Below are positions 1 to 6,957 of a stretch of 64,000 nucleotides of DNA, piece by piece. Below the pieces are notes generated by a model. That model saw nothing but the letters and a program-made list of their open reading frames with translations. It was not told where the DNA came from and did no database searches. The position numbers and the translations under genes were made by a program. The stretch lies in the NCBI GenBank assembly GCA_964588305.1, contig CAZPOP010000012.1, positions 1 to 64,000 of the forward strand. The letters are read 5' to 3'. Source of the stretch: SM1-73 sp964588305 (GTDB taxonomy: Bacteria; Zixibacteria; MSB-5A5; SM1-73). The first letter of the stretch is position 1. Each line of letters starts with the position of its first letter.

Positions 1-930
1 GAAGAAAAGGTCGATCTGATGCATGAAGCAAAGGAAGACCTCCCCCTGGGAGATGGCGTTCCAGATGTCTCCTCCGGAGAAGGCCTGCTCCCACATTCCC
101 GGATGATACAGATTATTCCGGATGAAGAACGATTCCCACTGGAGACAGTCGATCACCGGGTCTGTGGTCATGGACAAAACGTCCTCTTTGTTTCCTCCCA
201 GTTGATAGATACGGGTTATCAGCTCATTAACCGTGCCCGCGTATCTTTTCCCCCGATGAGCCATACGAGGTAGTCTCAAGCCCTGGTAAGAGTGATTTGC
301 CCAGAAGTGGGCGAGAACCGCAAGATCATAATAGTCCCATTCCTGCGGATCCGATTCCAACCGGTATCCTTCGGGCAGACCGTAGCCGTTTACGTTTTTC
401 AAAAGAAGGTTGATTTCCTCTCGATCCTTCTCCCAGTTATCCAGAGCATCCTGAACCTTGGATTTCAAGAAGAACAGAAGATAGGTTTCCAGCTTACGCG
501 GAATATAGTAGATTTTGTCATCTACGATCTCTGCCTCTAAAGCTTCCGGCAAATACTCCCTCATATCTTTTTCTAACTGGGTAGGACCTATTATCTCCTT
601 CAGAGGAATCACATAGTCCTCGCTGGCCAAAGGATACACCATCTCCATGGCGGTTTTGACCAGGCCGATGGTCTTCTTTCCGCTTTTTATCTCCAAATCT
701 ATCATCTCTCTAACATCTTCCACCTGATCGAAGGTTACCACATTTATCTTGACCTGGTTTTCGGTCTCAAACTCCTTCATCTTCTCCCGGAACCATAAGT
801 CCTGAATGTCCATCATGCGAATCAAAACAGTCATCTCAGGTTTTTCGGGCTTCTCGGCACAAGAGAAGATCAAAAGGCAAATTCCTAAAAGAGAGAAGAG
901 GTTGATTCTGAGGGTCATCTTTTGCTCCAT
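1..930 (-). CDS. ABC importer solute-binding lipoprotein, C-terminus cut by window edge
   Basis: Likely the extracytoplasmic substrate-binding part of an ABC importer, closest to the family-1 solute-binding proteins that often carry sugars. From the ATG at 928-930 the frame stays open for 310 codons to the left edge, so the C-terminus and any permease genes lie outside. A hydrophobic N-terminus ends in LLIFSC, a plausible lipobox with Cys24 as the lipid-anchored residue. Then come a beta-strand/helix start (TVLIRMMDIQDLWF) and, near the edge, WEQAFSGGDIWNAISQGEV, which resembles the part of this family where the bound solute is contacted. The substrate cannot be read from the sequence. The family call rests on overall pattern. 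Confidence 0.7.
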   Translation of the reverse strand, partial: MEQKMTLRINLFSLLGICLLIFSCAEKPEKPEMTVLIRMMDIQDLWFREKMKEFETENQVKINVVTFDQVEDVREMIDLEIKSGKKTIGLVKTAMEMVYPLASEDYVIPLKEIIGPTQLEKDMREYLPEALEAEIVDDKIYYIPRKLETYLLFFLKSKVQDALDNWEKDREEINLLLKNVNGYGLPEGYRLESDPQEWDYYDLAVLAHFWANHSYQGLRLPRMAHRGKRYAGTVNELITRIYQLGGNKEDVLSMTTDPVIDCLQWESFFIRNNLYHPGMWEQAFSGGDIWNAISQGEVFLCFMHQIDLFF

Positions 931-1006
931 GTAAGTAAACACATTTGCAGCAAAGCCTTTGCGTTCTTCTGACAAGTCACCCGTAGCTTGGCATCAAGGC
1001 GTGAGG

Positions 1007-1582
1007 TCAGATTGTCCTGCTTCCTGGTTTTACCAGAGGCTCGCCTGATTTGCAGAGCGGACACTCTTCGGGCGGATAGTTTTTCACCTCGGTCACAGCT
1101 AATGGCTTCAGGGGATAGCCAAAATCCACCTTTCCTCCGGATCTGTCCAGAAGGACTCCGATTCCCACGACGTCTCCATCATGTCTTCTAACCAAGTCGA
1201 TCACCTCATTGATGGACTTTCCGGTGGTTAAGATATCATCCACGATCAGAACTCTCTCGCCCTTCTTCAGATTGAATCCCCTCTTTAAGACCCGCCCCTC
1301 CCCTTCTGTTTCTGCGAAGATGGAGCGGGTTTTCAAATTCTTGGCCACTTCATAAGCTATTATGATCCCTCCCGTTGTGGGACCTACCACCACCTCAATC
1401 TTGTCATCCTTGAACAAAGACGCAAGCTTTTGGCACAAAATCTCCACATACTCGGGATGCTGCAACACCTGAAACTTCTCGAAATATAGATCCGAATGAA
1501 GCCCGGAGCTTAAGAGAAAGTGACCTTTTAGAAGCGCTTCTGCTTTTTCGAATATCTCAAAAATCTCCTGCTGGTCTGCCAT
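1007..1582 (-). CDS. pyrE: Orotate phosphoribosyltransferase
   Basis: Transfers the ribose-phosphate of PRPP to orotate to give orotidine 5'-monophosphate, the fifth step of pyrimidine synthesis, in the cytosol. The 191 residues are normal length for the family. The PRPP-binding motif VLIVDDILTTGKS lies at 111-123 and the phosphate loop GPTTGG at 67-72. The C-terminus carries a CPLC pair (Cys174, Cys177), known from one PyrE subgroup. The ATG follows a clear GAGGAGAG ribosome site. acpS is the next gene upstream, 195 bp away, and the gap shows only a weak hairpin. No other pyr genes are in the window. Confidence 0.95.
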   Translation of the reverse strand: MADQQEIFEIFEKAEALLKGHFLLSSGLHSDLYFEKFQVLQHPEYVEILCQKLASLFKDDKIEVVVGPTTGGIIIAYEVAKNLKTRSIFAETEGEGRVLKRGFNLKKGERVLIVDDILTTGKSINEVIDLVRRHDGDVVGIGVLLDRSGGKVDFGYPLKPLAVTEVKNYPPEECPLCKSGEPLVKPGSRTI

Positions 1583-1777
1583 GAAATCTCTCCTCTTGAG
1601 CAGTTAAGACTGCAAAGCGAAAAACTGAAACACATCAATCTTTTGCGGATTTCTCGGATGAATCAAATTTCGGGTCTTGACTCGTGGTCTTCAATCTTGA
1701 TCTTTCATTCTTGAACCTCCAAGCCATAAAGGCTCGGCTACTCCACGTGCTTCTTATATTGAAAAAGCATGAACAGG

Positions 1778-2146
1778 TTAGTCAACTAAAATCGCCTGTG
1801 CCACCGCATATTCCTTGATGTGGGACATGCTGATCAAAATTTTCTTCTCTCCAATTCTGTCTTTAATCCTTTTTCCCAAGGTCACACTCGGACGCCCGTT
1901 TTTATCATTGACGATTTCCATGCTGGTCCATCTTATTCCCTGGGAGAGTCCTGTTCCGATGGCCTTGAGTATCGCCTCCTTGGCCGCAAACCGGGCGGCA
2001 AGGGATTGTTCGGGTGAGCTTTTGCCTTTGCAATAGGCGATTTCGCTGGGGGTGAAGACACGATGAAGAAAACGATCTCCCCATCTTTCCACTAATCTCT
2101 TGACTCTCTTGACTTCTACGATGTCAATGCCCGAGGAATCGACCAT
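1778..2146 (-). CDS. acpS: Holo-[acyl-carrier-protein] synthase
   Basis: Moves 4'-phosphopantetheine from coenzyme A to the serine of acyl carrier protein, making it active for lipid synthesis. The 122 residues fit the AcpS family. Visible motifs are GIDIVEVKR at the N-terminus (Asp8, Mg2+ ligand) and the signature ARFAAKEAILKA (Glu57, second Mg2+ ligand), followed by the usual strand ending in ILISMSHIKEYAVA. The ATG at 2144-2146 has only a weak ribosome site, and I see no better start. It is divergent from the RNA gene at 2223, so the 76 bp between them should hold promoters for both directions. Confidence 0.95.
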   Translation of the reverse strand: MVDSSGIDIVEVKRVKRLVERWGDRFLHRVFTPSEIAYCKGKSSPEQSLAARFAAKEAILKAIGTGLSQGIRWTSMEIVNDKNGRPSVTLGKRIKDRIGEKKILISMSHIKEYAVAQAILVD

Positions 2147-2188
2147 GCATCTGGCTCCGAAAATGTTCCCAGAATTCTAAAAAAACAC

Positions 2189-2216
2189 TTGCTTTCTGCT
2201 GTTTTGATTGTAATAT
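2189..2216 (+). promoter_or_regulatory. Sigma-70-type promoter of the structured RNA gene
   Basis: A -35 box TTGCTT (2189-2194) and a -10 box TAATAT (2211-2216) are separated by 16 bp. The predicted start falls near 2223-2225, exactly where the closing helix of the RNA begins. That agreement is the main support, because AT-rich DNA gives such boxes by chance. Confidence 0.6.
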
Positions 2217-2222
2217 ATATAT

Positions 2223-2437
2223 GTGTGGAAAGGGCGCATTTGAAAAACCTTTAACAATCAACTGATGAAGGTTGCTCCCGAATGTTGAGCGTACGCGGTG
2301 ACCCGAAAGGGTAGCGAAAGCGAAATACAGGAGGCGGCTGTGAAAACCCTTTAACGTTGAATGTCGAGAGAGTTTTCTTCAAATTGCATGCCCTTTCCAC
2401 GCAGTCCCTTTCACCTTCGGTGAAGGGGACTTTTTTT
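2223..2437 (+). ncRNA. Unclassified structured RNA with closing helix, five hairpins and a predicted kissing loop
   Basis: Seen in sequence: 2225-2235 pairs perfectly with 2390-2400 and the helix continues as 2236-2244 with 2378-2387, giving about 20 pairs that close the whole molecule. Inside are stems 2246-2251/2268-2273, 2274-2277/2287-2290, 2301-2304/2309-2312 with a GAAA tetraloop, 2327-2330/2338-2341 and 2342-2347/2372-2377. The loops of the first and last stems are complementary over nine bases with one mismatch (2254-2262 with 2356-2364). A promoter lies just upstream and a terminator just downstream, and there is no reading frame. It does not show the conserved cores I know for SRP RNA, RNase P RNA or tmRNA. 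6S RNA is possible from size and closing helix, but the several short hairpins fit poorly. Function unknown. Confidence 0.65.
2403..2437 (+). terminator. Intrinsic terminator of the RNA gene
   Basis: A 13-bp stem with one G-T pair (2403-2415 with 2419-2431) and a TTC loop is followed by seven T residues ending at 2437. The T run follows only on the plus strand, so it ends the RNA gene and not the opposing gene that stops at 2443. Confidence 0.85.
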
Positions 2438-2442
2438 CGCTG

Positions 2443-3222
2443 TTATCTTTTGGGCGAGCGACCTTCTGCCAATCTTCGGTACATGTTGTAGAATCCGATT
2501 TCCTCGAGGGAGTGACTTATTTTCGCGGTCAAATCTCTAACACCAAGGGATTGGGTTTGGCTGGATGAATTCATAAAGAGATATATCCACTTAATCAGAG
2601 CAAAGGTGAGGTCATCGTTTATGACCCCTTCCCCTCCCTTCATCAGGGAGATGGTTGCGTTGTTGTCCACATAGAAGCCTGCCACGAAGGGAAATTCCCT
2701 GACTACCCTTTCTTTGCTTTTCCGCAGATTCTGCGAAACCCAGAAACTGCCCTGAGTCTTCGCCAAACTTTTTGCCACCAAATTGACAGCCTCAATTAAC
2801 AGCCCCAGGGCCTTTTTGTCAACCACAAAACGGGTTCGTTGGGAGGGCTGATTCCACGTGGGGCTTGCCTGGATTTTCACCGGCTCGTAGGCTCTGGTGG
2901 CCAGTTTTCTCTCTATGGCCTGAAGGGCCCATTTAAGCACGAAACCTAAGACGGAGAAATTCAGCTCGGCTCTTCCGAAAATGAGGATCACACTATGTTC
3001 TAAGTTGTAGACCAATCCAATTCCATGCTCGAATTTCAAATCCAGACGGCTTCGCTCACTCATGTTTTCCGACAATCTCAGAAGCTTTGTTCCCACATTT
3101 CTGATCGACGCCGAGGAAAAGCTGGCAGGCAGGAGCTGATAAGATTGCAGGGTCTCTTTGTCCAGAGCCACCACGCCACTTACTCCCGGAACCGACTTTA
3201 TGTCACCTAGTATTCTTTGCAT
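2443..3222 (-). CDS. Roadblock/LC7-like domain protein with unknown C-terminal half
   Basis: Role unknown. The first 100 residues follow the pattern of Roadblock/LC7 (MglB-like) domains, which bind and regulate small GTPases: a helix, then the strand VSGVVALDKETL, a long helix, FEHGIGLVYNLEHSVILIFG, and a final helix. Residues about 130-259 match nothing I recognise. There are no membrane segments or signal peptide. The next gene upstream (3370-4005) also ends in a Roadblock-like domain, so the two may act together, but no Ras-like GTPase is seen nearby. The ATG has a poor ribosome site and the frame is closed by a stop just upstream, so no longer start exists. The domain call is by pattern only. 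Confidence 0.5.
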   Translation of the reverse strand: MQRILGDIKSVPGVSGVVALDKETLQSYQLLPASFSSASIRNVGTKLLRLSENMSERSRLDLKFEHGIGLVYNLEHSVILIFGRAELNFSVLGFVLKWALQAIERKLATRAYEPVKIQASPTWNQPSQRTRFVVDKKALGLLIEAVNLVAKSLAKTQGSFWVSQNLRKSKERVVREFPFVAGFYVDNNATISLMKGGEGVINDDLTFALIKWIYLFMNSSSQTQSLGVRDLTAKISHSLEEIGFYNMYRRLAEGRSPKR

Positions 3223-3369
3223 CAGGTTGGCATCCCACAGAAGTTGCAGCCGTTTGGTTCATTAACAGAAAGCCTGATAAATCAGGCAACCACAACAATC
3301 ATATTCGTGCCGCCTTCCGGCGCGAACTCACCCAAATTCTCAAAAGCCCAAAAAAGGTCACAGACCCGT

Positions 3370-4005
3370 TCAGACAGCGGATTTGACTTTGTGAACCAGC
3401 TGTTTGACGTCGGTATCCGGATTGACCCTGACGGAAAGAAAGTCGTCTTTGATCGGGATGAATACCATTTTCATCTGCTCGCTTTCCAACAGCCCTCCCG
3501 AAAGATTTCCTACCTTTGAGACCGATGAAAGAAACGAAACCAGATCTTTAGTGCATAGCGAGAGATCCATCATGGCCTGGTCTTTTTTGTCCTGGGCATC
3601 TGGACCGATGATCTGGTCTTCTTTCGAAAATAGCACGCATCCAGTCACTCCTTCGCTTGCCGAAATCACTTTCCTGACCTTTGAGATCACCTCTTCGTTT
3701 TCTTTTTCTCCGGTGGTGGCAATCTTTTCCGTTTTCTCGTCCGATGAGACGGGTCTCTTTCCCTTGTGTTCTATGTCCTTTATGACGTCTCGGTGCTGCT
3801 TTCTCAAGAATCTCTCAATCTCGTCTCTATCCTCTTCGGATTTAGGGAGATTATCCCAGACGTTTTCCACCTTTTGCACCACCTCCCCATTAAGAGATAT
3901 GCTGGTGGTGATCCGGGGCTTGGGCCTTTGCGCAAATTCAGTCTGTACGCAGAATTTCTTCTCCCCGGAACTGGCCTCACCGGATATGCCCGCTGGACTT
4001 ATCAT
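3370..4005 (-). CDS. Hypothetical protein with C-terminal Roadblock-like domain
   Basis: Function unknown. I chose the ATG at 4003-4005 because GGAAAGGAG lies four bases before it; an earlier start at 4032 would run into a hairpin. Residues about 1-100 are charged and probably disordered. Residues about 105-211 have the helix, strand, long helix, three-strand order of a Roadblock/LC7 domain (GVTGCVLFSKEDQIIG, then MKMVFIPIKDDFLSVRV). The gene lies 147 bp upstream of the other Roadblock-like gene, in the same direction. The gap holds a small palindrome (GCCTGATTTATCAGGC), so the two may or may not share a transcript. Confidence 0.5.
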   Translation of the reverse strand: MISPAGISGEASSGEKKFCVQTEFAQRPKPRITTSISLNGEVVQKVENVWDNLPKSEEDRDEIERFLRKQHRDVIKDIEHKGKRPVSSDEKTEKIATTGEKENEEVISKVRKVISASEGVTGCVLFSKEDQIIGPDAQDKKDQAMMDLSLCTKDLVSFLSSVSKVGNLSGGLLESEQMKMVFIPIKDDFLSVRVNPDTDVKQLVHKVKSAV

Positions 4006-4654
4006 GACACTCCTTTCCCTCAGACACAACAAGGATAAGTCTCCTTATCCTTGCTCCGCCCCCTTACATATATATTATCGATCGAATCTAAGCGAATGTT
4101 TATCTTAAAGAGAATTATCTTCTGGGAGCTGAAGCCTCAAAAGAACAGGTCAGAGATATCTTCTTGTCAGCAACATGGATCATCGCGAGAAGATTCTTCT
4201 AACTGAAAGGGAACTCTCGGGAAAGACTGACGTTGGTTCGCGAGATGGAAGAGGGGTGTATCAAGATAAGCACAAACGCAAATCCCAAAGATTGAGCTTG
4301 GACTTACGAATCCGTCCCAGGCAGATCTTGGGCTCTAGTTGTGACTGAGAGACAAGAGTTGTTGTAGACAGAGTTTCGCAGACGGAAGTGTAGGCGTTCC
4401 CTGTGCGGATTGCTTGCGGAAAGAGCGTTAAGGTCGTTAGGAAAAGAGCAGTCAAAGTATGGACGGAATAGATTTAAAGTTTGTTTCCGAGATACCGAAA
4501 AAGCAATTACAGGGGGCATGAAATCTTGGCAACAGCGGTGCGCTCGGTCTATTAATCTGTGACTCTGATTATTGTGTAAATATATTTTTTAGCTTCCAAG
4601 TGCAGAAATTTGGGCCGTGTGCAATCCTCACATTTCCTGTGATAGGGGGGCCAA
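4006..4654. other. Intergenic stretch with one perfect hairpin
   Basis: About 650 bp with no gene that I can support. The clear structure is 4031-4052, a nine-base perfect inverted repeat (AAGGATAAG/CTTATCCTT) with a four-base loop, 25 bp upstream of the start of the gene ending at 3370. It could be an operator or a leader hairpin of that gene. The reading frame 4175-4348 (57 codons) resembles nothing known. An AT-rich stretch near 4575-4592 may hold the promoter for the gene at 4655. Confidence 0.4.
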
Positions 4655-4987
4655 ATGTACAATCCTCTGGCCGATCACATAGTGCAGCACTATGTCTGGG
4701 AAATTGGAAAACTCGCAGCGATGGGCATCGTCGGTCTAAATTTGGTGTCTACAGTAGCAGTTATTGAATTTCAATCAAAAGGTATGGATGCTGAAGAAGC
4801 AGAGAAGATGTACAGGGATCGTTTCTTGCATGAACCTCACGGACTTGACAAACAAGAATCACGGATGAAAAAATACTTAAGAACAGTTGATCGACTTGCT
4901 TTTTATGGATGTAAACCGGGAAGGTTCTTGGGTTATAAGGTGTTCGAAGCTTACAAAAAAACCAGGCAAGGAAAGTCATCAAATTAA
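4655..4987 (+). CDS. Small hypothetical protein, 110 residues
   Basis: I do not recognise this protein. The ATG is preceded by GATAGGGGGG, a reasonable ribosome site. The N-terminal third is mildly hydrophobic (AAMGIVGLNLVSTVAV), perhaps one membrane-associated helix. The remainder is charged and helical, ending in a basic tail. It is convergent with the membrane protein pair to its right, with ten bases between the two stops. No paralogue is present in the window. Confidence 0.45.
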   Translation: MYNPLADHIVQHYVWEIGKLAAMGIVGLNLVSTVAVIEFQSKGMDAEEAEKMYRDRFLHEPHGLDKQESRMKKYLRTVDRLAFYGCKPGRFLGYKVFEAYKKTRQGKSSN

Positions 4988-4996
4988 CTACATTCT

Positions 4997-5278
4997 TTAT
5001 TTCACGTTTTTTATGGAAATCTTCGAAACAAAGAAAATGATGAGAACCATCGCAACCATAAACAGAGTCAAGTAAGCGAGGCTCCGTAAGCCTTGTAGAA
5101 AATCCTGCGCGAGTAATACTTTTTCGGTCAAACCCCTTGTCACACCAATCATGCCAAATACAACGACAATTAGTATTACTACAAAATTCACAAAGCCTTT
5201 TACGCCCCACTTGCCCAAATATTCCCTTAGAATTATTTCTAATACCGACCGGAATAAGCCTGAAGTTGTTTTGTCCAC
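4997..5278 (-). CDS. Small membrane protein, two helices, translationally coupled
   Basis: Function unknown. I place the start at a GTG whose first base is the last base of the upstream gene's TAG stop (position 5278), which gives 93 residues and the usual stop-start coupling. An earlier start at 5377 would overlap the upstream gene by 100 bp. Two membrane helices are plain: FVNFVVILIVVVFGMIGV and LTLFMVAMVLIIFFV. It belongs to the three-gene cassette 4997-6451. Confidence 0.55.
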   Translation of the reverse strand: MDKTTSGLFRSVLEIILREYLGKWGVKGFVNFVVILIVVVFGMIGVTRGLTEKVLLAQDFLQGLRSLAYLTLFMVAMVLIIFFVSKISIKNVK

Positions 5279-5661
5279 TATTCTGTTTTCCTTTTCCCCA
5301 ACAAGGAAACCAAAGCAGTCAATGTTAATCCTATAGAAGCGAGTATGATGGCCCCCAATAACTGGTTGAAGTACCAAGCAACTTCTGAGGTTTTAGGAAG
5401 AGAGAACAACCAATATGATAAAACCGCGACTATAAGACCACCTACTAAAGTAATGAGATTAATCTTCGGTGACGCAGGCCTAAGCACTATCCTCTCTTCT
5501 ATTCTAGGGATTTCACGCGGTGAAAGTCCTTTTCCTATTAGCATTGCTATTGGTTCGAAATACACTGTAATGGATTCTGCGACTAGATCAAGACCTGCTT
5601 GGTATTTCACCAATCCCTCAATCAGTTCCTCGGACGGCTTTTGGGATCCTTTCTTCTTCAT
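5278..5661 (-). CDS. Small membrane protein, two helices
   Basis: Function unknown, 127 residues. The first 65 residues are soluble and probably cytoplasmic. Two membrane helices follow (INLITLVGGLIVAVLSYWLF and LLGAIILASIGLTLTALVSLL), then a basic tail, GKRKTE. Its topology resembles that of the next gene, with which it overlaps by one base, so the two proteins may assemble together. The gene upstream (5708-6451) is 46 bp away in the same direction. Confidence 0.6.
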   Translation of the reverse strand: MKKKGSQKPSEELIEGLVKYQAGLDLVAESITVYFEPIAMLIGKGLSPREIPRIEERIVLRPASPKINLITLVGGLIVAVLSYWLFSLPKTSEVAWYFNQLLGAIILASIGLTLTALVSLLGKRKTE

Positions 5662-5707
5662 GGTTAAACCTCGTATGTACGCTCAATTCAATCCCTGATA
5701 CAATCGT

Positions 5708-6451
5708 TCATTTCTTTGTACTGTCTTGCTGTTTGGCCTCAAAAATCTCTTTCACAAATCCATTCACAATATTATCCATAAAATAATTCAGAGCTGTTTC
5801 CTTAAAGAACTCGGAAAGCATCTCCGTGTCTTTCACTTCCATTTCTTTCTCTATCCGACTATCAAAAGTAATTTCTGCTTGATAGCCATTTTCAGTGCTT
5901 TCGGCTTTACCCGCTCTAACAATCAGATGGCGGGTGTAATCTTCTTGCTTGAACCTCAATTCAAAAGATAGTCGATGAATGTCTCTTTCTTCGATCGTAG
6001 AAGTGGAGATTTTTTCCGCCAGCCGGAAATAATTGCTCTCTAAGACCTGAATGGCATCTATCTCTTTTCTCAAAAAGAAATTGCTACAGAACATCATCCC
6101 AAGAAAGGATACATTGTTCTTCTCGAGAAAATTTAATAAAGATACAAAAATGTCGGGGACTTCTCTCTCAAAGAAGTCAAAAGATGTTGCTGATGTTACT
6201 TCTGCCTGTATTCTGCTATTGTCTGCCACAAAACCTGCCGTGACTTCTTTATCAAGCCTTTTATAACAAACGATATCTCCCTCCCTAGTTATCTCAATTG
6301 TATACTCATATTTTTTTCCACTCTTTTCGCTTAGCTTTTTTAACTGCTCGCGAAGGTGGTCCATCAAGTCTCCGCGTACTTGATCAAACGTAAATAGCTC
6401 CTCATGACCTACCGCACATCTTATTCGAGGCTTGATGTCCTTTAAGTCCAT
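5708..6451 (-). CDS. Hypothetical cytosolic protein, possibly TIGR04255-like
   Basis: Function unknown. The ATG at 6449-6451 follows AAAAAGGAGAA, so I prefer it to the longer frame starting at 6532, which would add 27 residues with no ribosome site. The 247 residues are soluble, alternating charged helices with beta strands (YTIEITREGDIVCYKR; RHLIVRAGKAES). Size and layout recall TIGR04255 proteins, which are scattered in accessory DNA, but this is a weak match from memory. It is the first gene of a likely operon with the two small membrane proteins downstream. Confidence 0.5.
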   Translation of the reverse strand: MDLKDIKPRIRCAVGHEELFTFDQVRGDLMDHLREQLKKLSEKSGKKYEYTIEITREGDIVCYKRLDKEVTAGFVADNSRIQAEVTSATSFDFFEREVPDIFVSLLNFLEKNNVSFLGMMFCSNFFLRKEIDAIQVLESNYFRLAEKISTSTIEERDIHRLSFELRFKQEDYTRHLIVRAGKAESTENGYQAEITFDSRIEKEMEVKDTEMLSEFFKETALNYFMDNIVNGFVKEIFEAKQQDSTKK

Positions 6452-6553
6452 TTCTCCTTTTTCTTCCTTTCTGAAAGAATCTAGTCTTAATTTACACGGG
6501 GACCCAAATCTTGTCAAGAAAAATTTAAGCAATCTTCCCGCCCATGGTGTAAG

Positions 6554-6715
6554 GTGCTTGTATACTCTTTCACGCAGATAGGGTCAACTCAGTTCCCTGC
6601 GATTCAAAATAAAGTAGCAGAAGAGACAATTGATCGTCTCTGTGAGTCCTTAGAGCTTAAGGTGACAATCCGCGGTAATTTGATTATTCTCCAGTTCCAA
6701 CAAGAGAATGATTAG
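6554..6715 (+). pseudogene. Possible gene remnant, 53 codons
   Basis: From a GTG at 6554 the frame stays open to TAG at 6713-6715. It reads like the C-terminal end of a folded protein (IDRLCESLELKVTIRGN, then LIILQFQQEND). There is no ribosome site and I do not recognise a family. The frame stays open further upstream, across the antisense 5' end of the neighbouring gene. It may be a remnant left by rearrangement, or chance. Confidence 0.25.
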
Positions 6716-6824
6716 CGTCAACTGCTCTCTTCATTAAGGAGCGGAAGCTAAATTCTGCAAGATTCCCTTGCGTGAGCTATGGTGGCATCTTGTTTCAAAA
6801 AGGACGGAAAGTGGAAGTTATGGG

Positions 6825-6853
6825 TTGACTTTTGAGAAAAATTCTGTTATATG
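6825..6853 (+). promoter_or_regulatory. Sigma-70-type promoter of the UDP-sugar dehydrogenase gene
   Basis: TTGACT (6825-6830), a 17-bp spacer and TATATG (6848-6853) lie about 105 bp before the ATG at 6958. The leader would be about 100 nt. Confidence 0.6.
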
Positions 6854-6957
6854 TATGAATAGAATTGTTAACAGATCAGGTGAATTGAAGATCTAGATAC
6901 AAGATGTTCTGAACATGAGGTGCTGATAAACCAACTATTTCTGGGGAGGTTTTTGCT

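Larger units (their letters stand above)
6452..6957. other. Intergenic stretch with a reading-frame fragment and a promoter
   Basis: About 500 bp. It holds a short open frame at 6554-6715 and the promoter at 6825-6853, both listed separately. The remainder shows nothing I recognise. Confidence 0.5.

Noticed and set aside
2261..2312. Hammerhead-like CTGATGA and later GAAA within the structured RNA
   Set aside because: The stem expected between the two core elements does not form in the right register and the third stem and cleavage site are absent. It is better explained by the hairpins listed.
2223..2437. 6S RNA, SRP RNA or a known riboswitch as identity of the 2.2-kb RNA
   Set aside because: Size and closing helix would suit 6S RNA, but the multiple short hairpins and the loop-loop pairing do not. 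SRP, RNase P and tmRNA cores are not seen. I keep it unclassified.
6452..6532. N-terminal extension of the protein ending at 5708
   Set aside because: A better start with ribosome site lies at 6449-6451, and the extension overlaps a plus-strand remnant.
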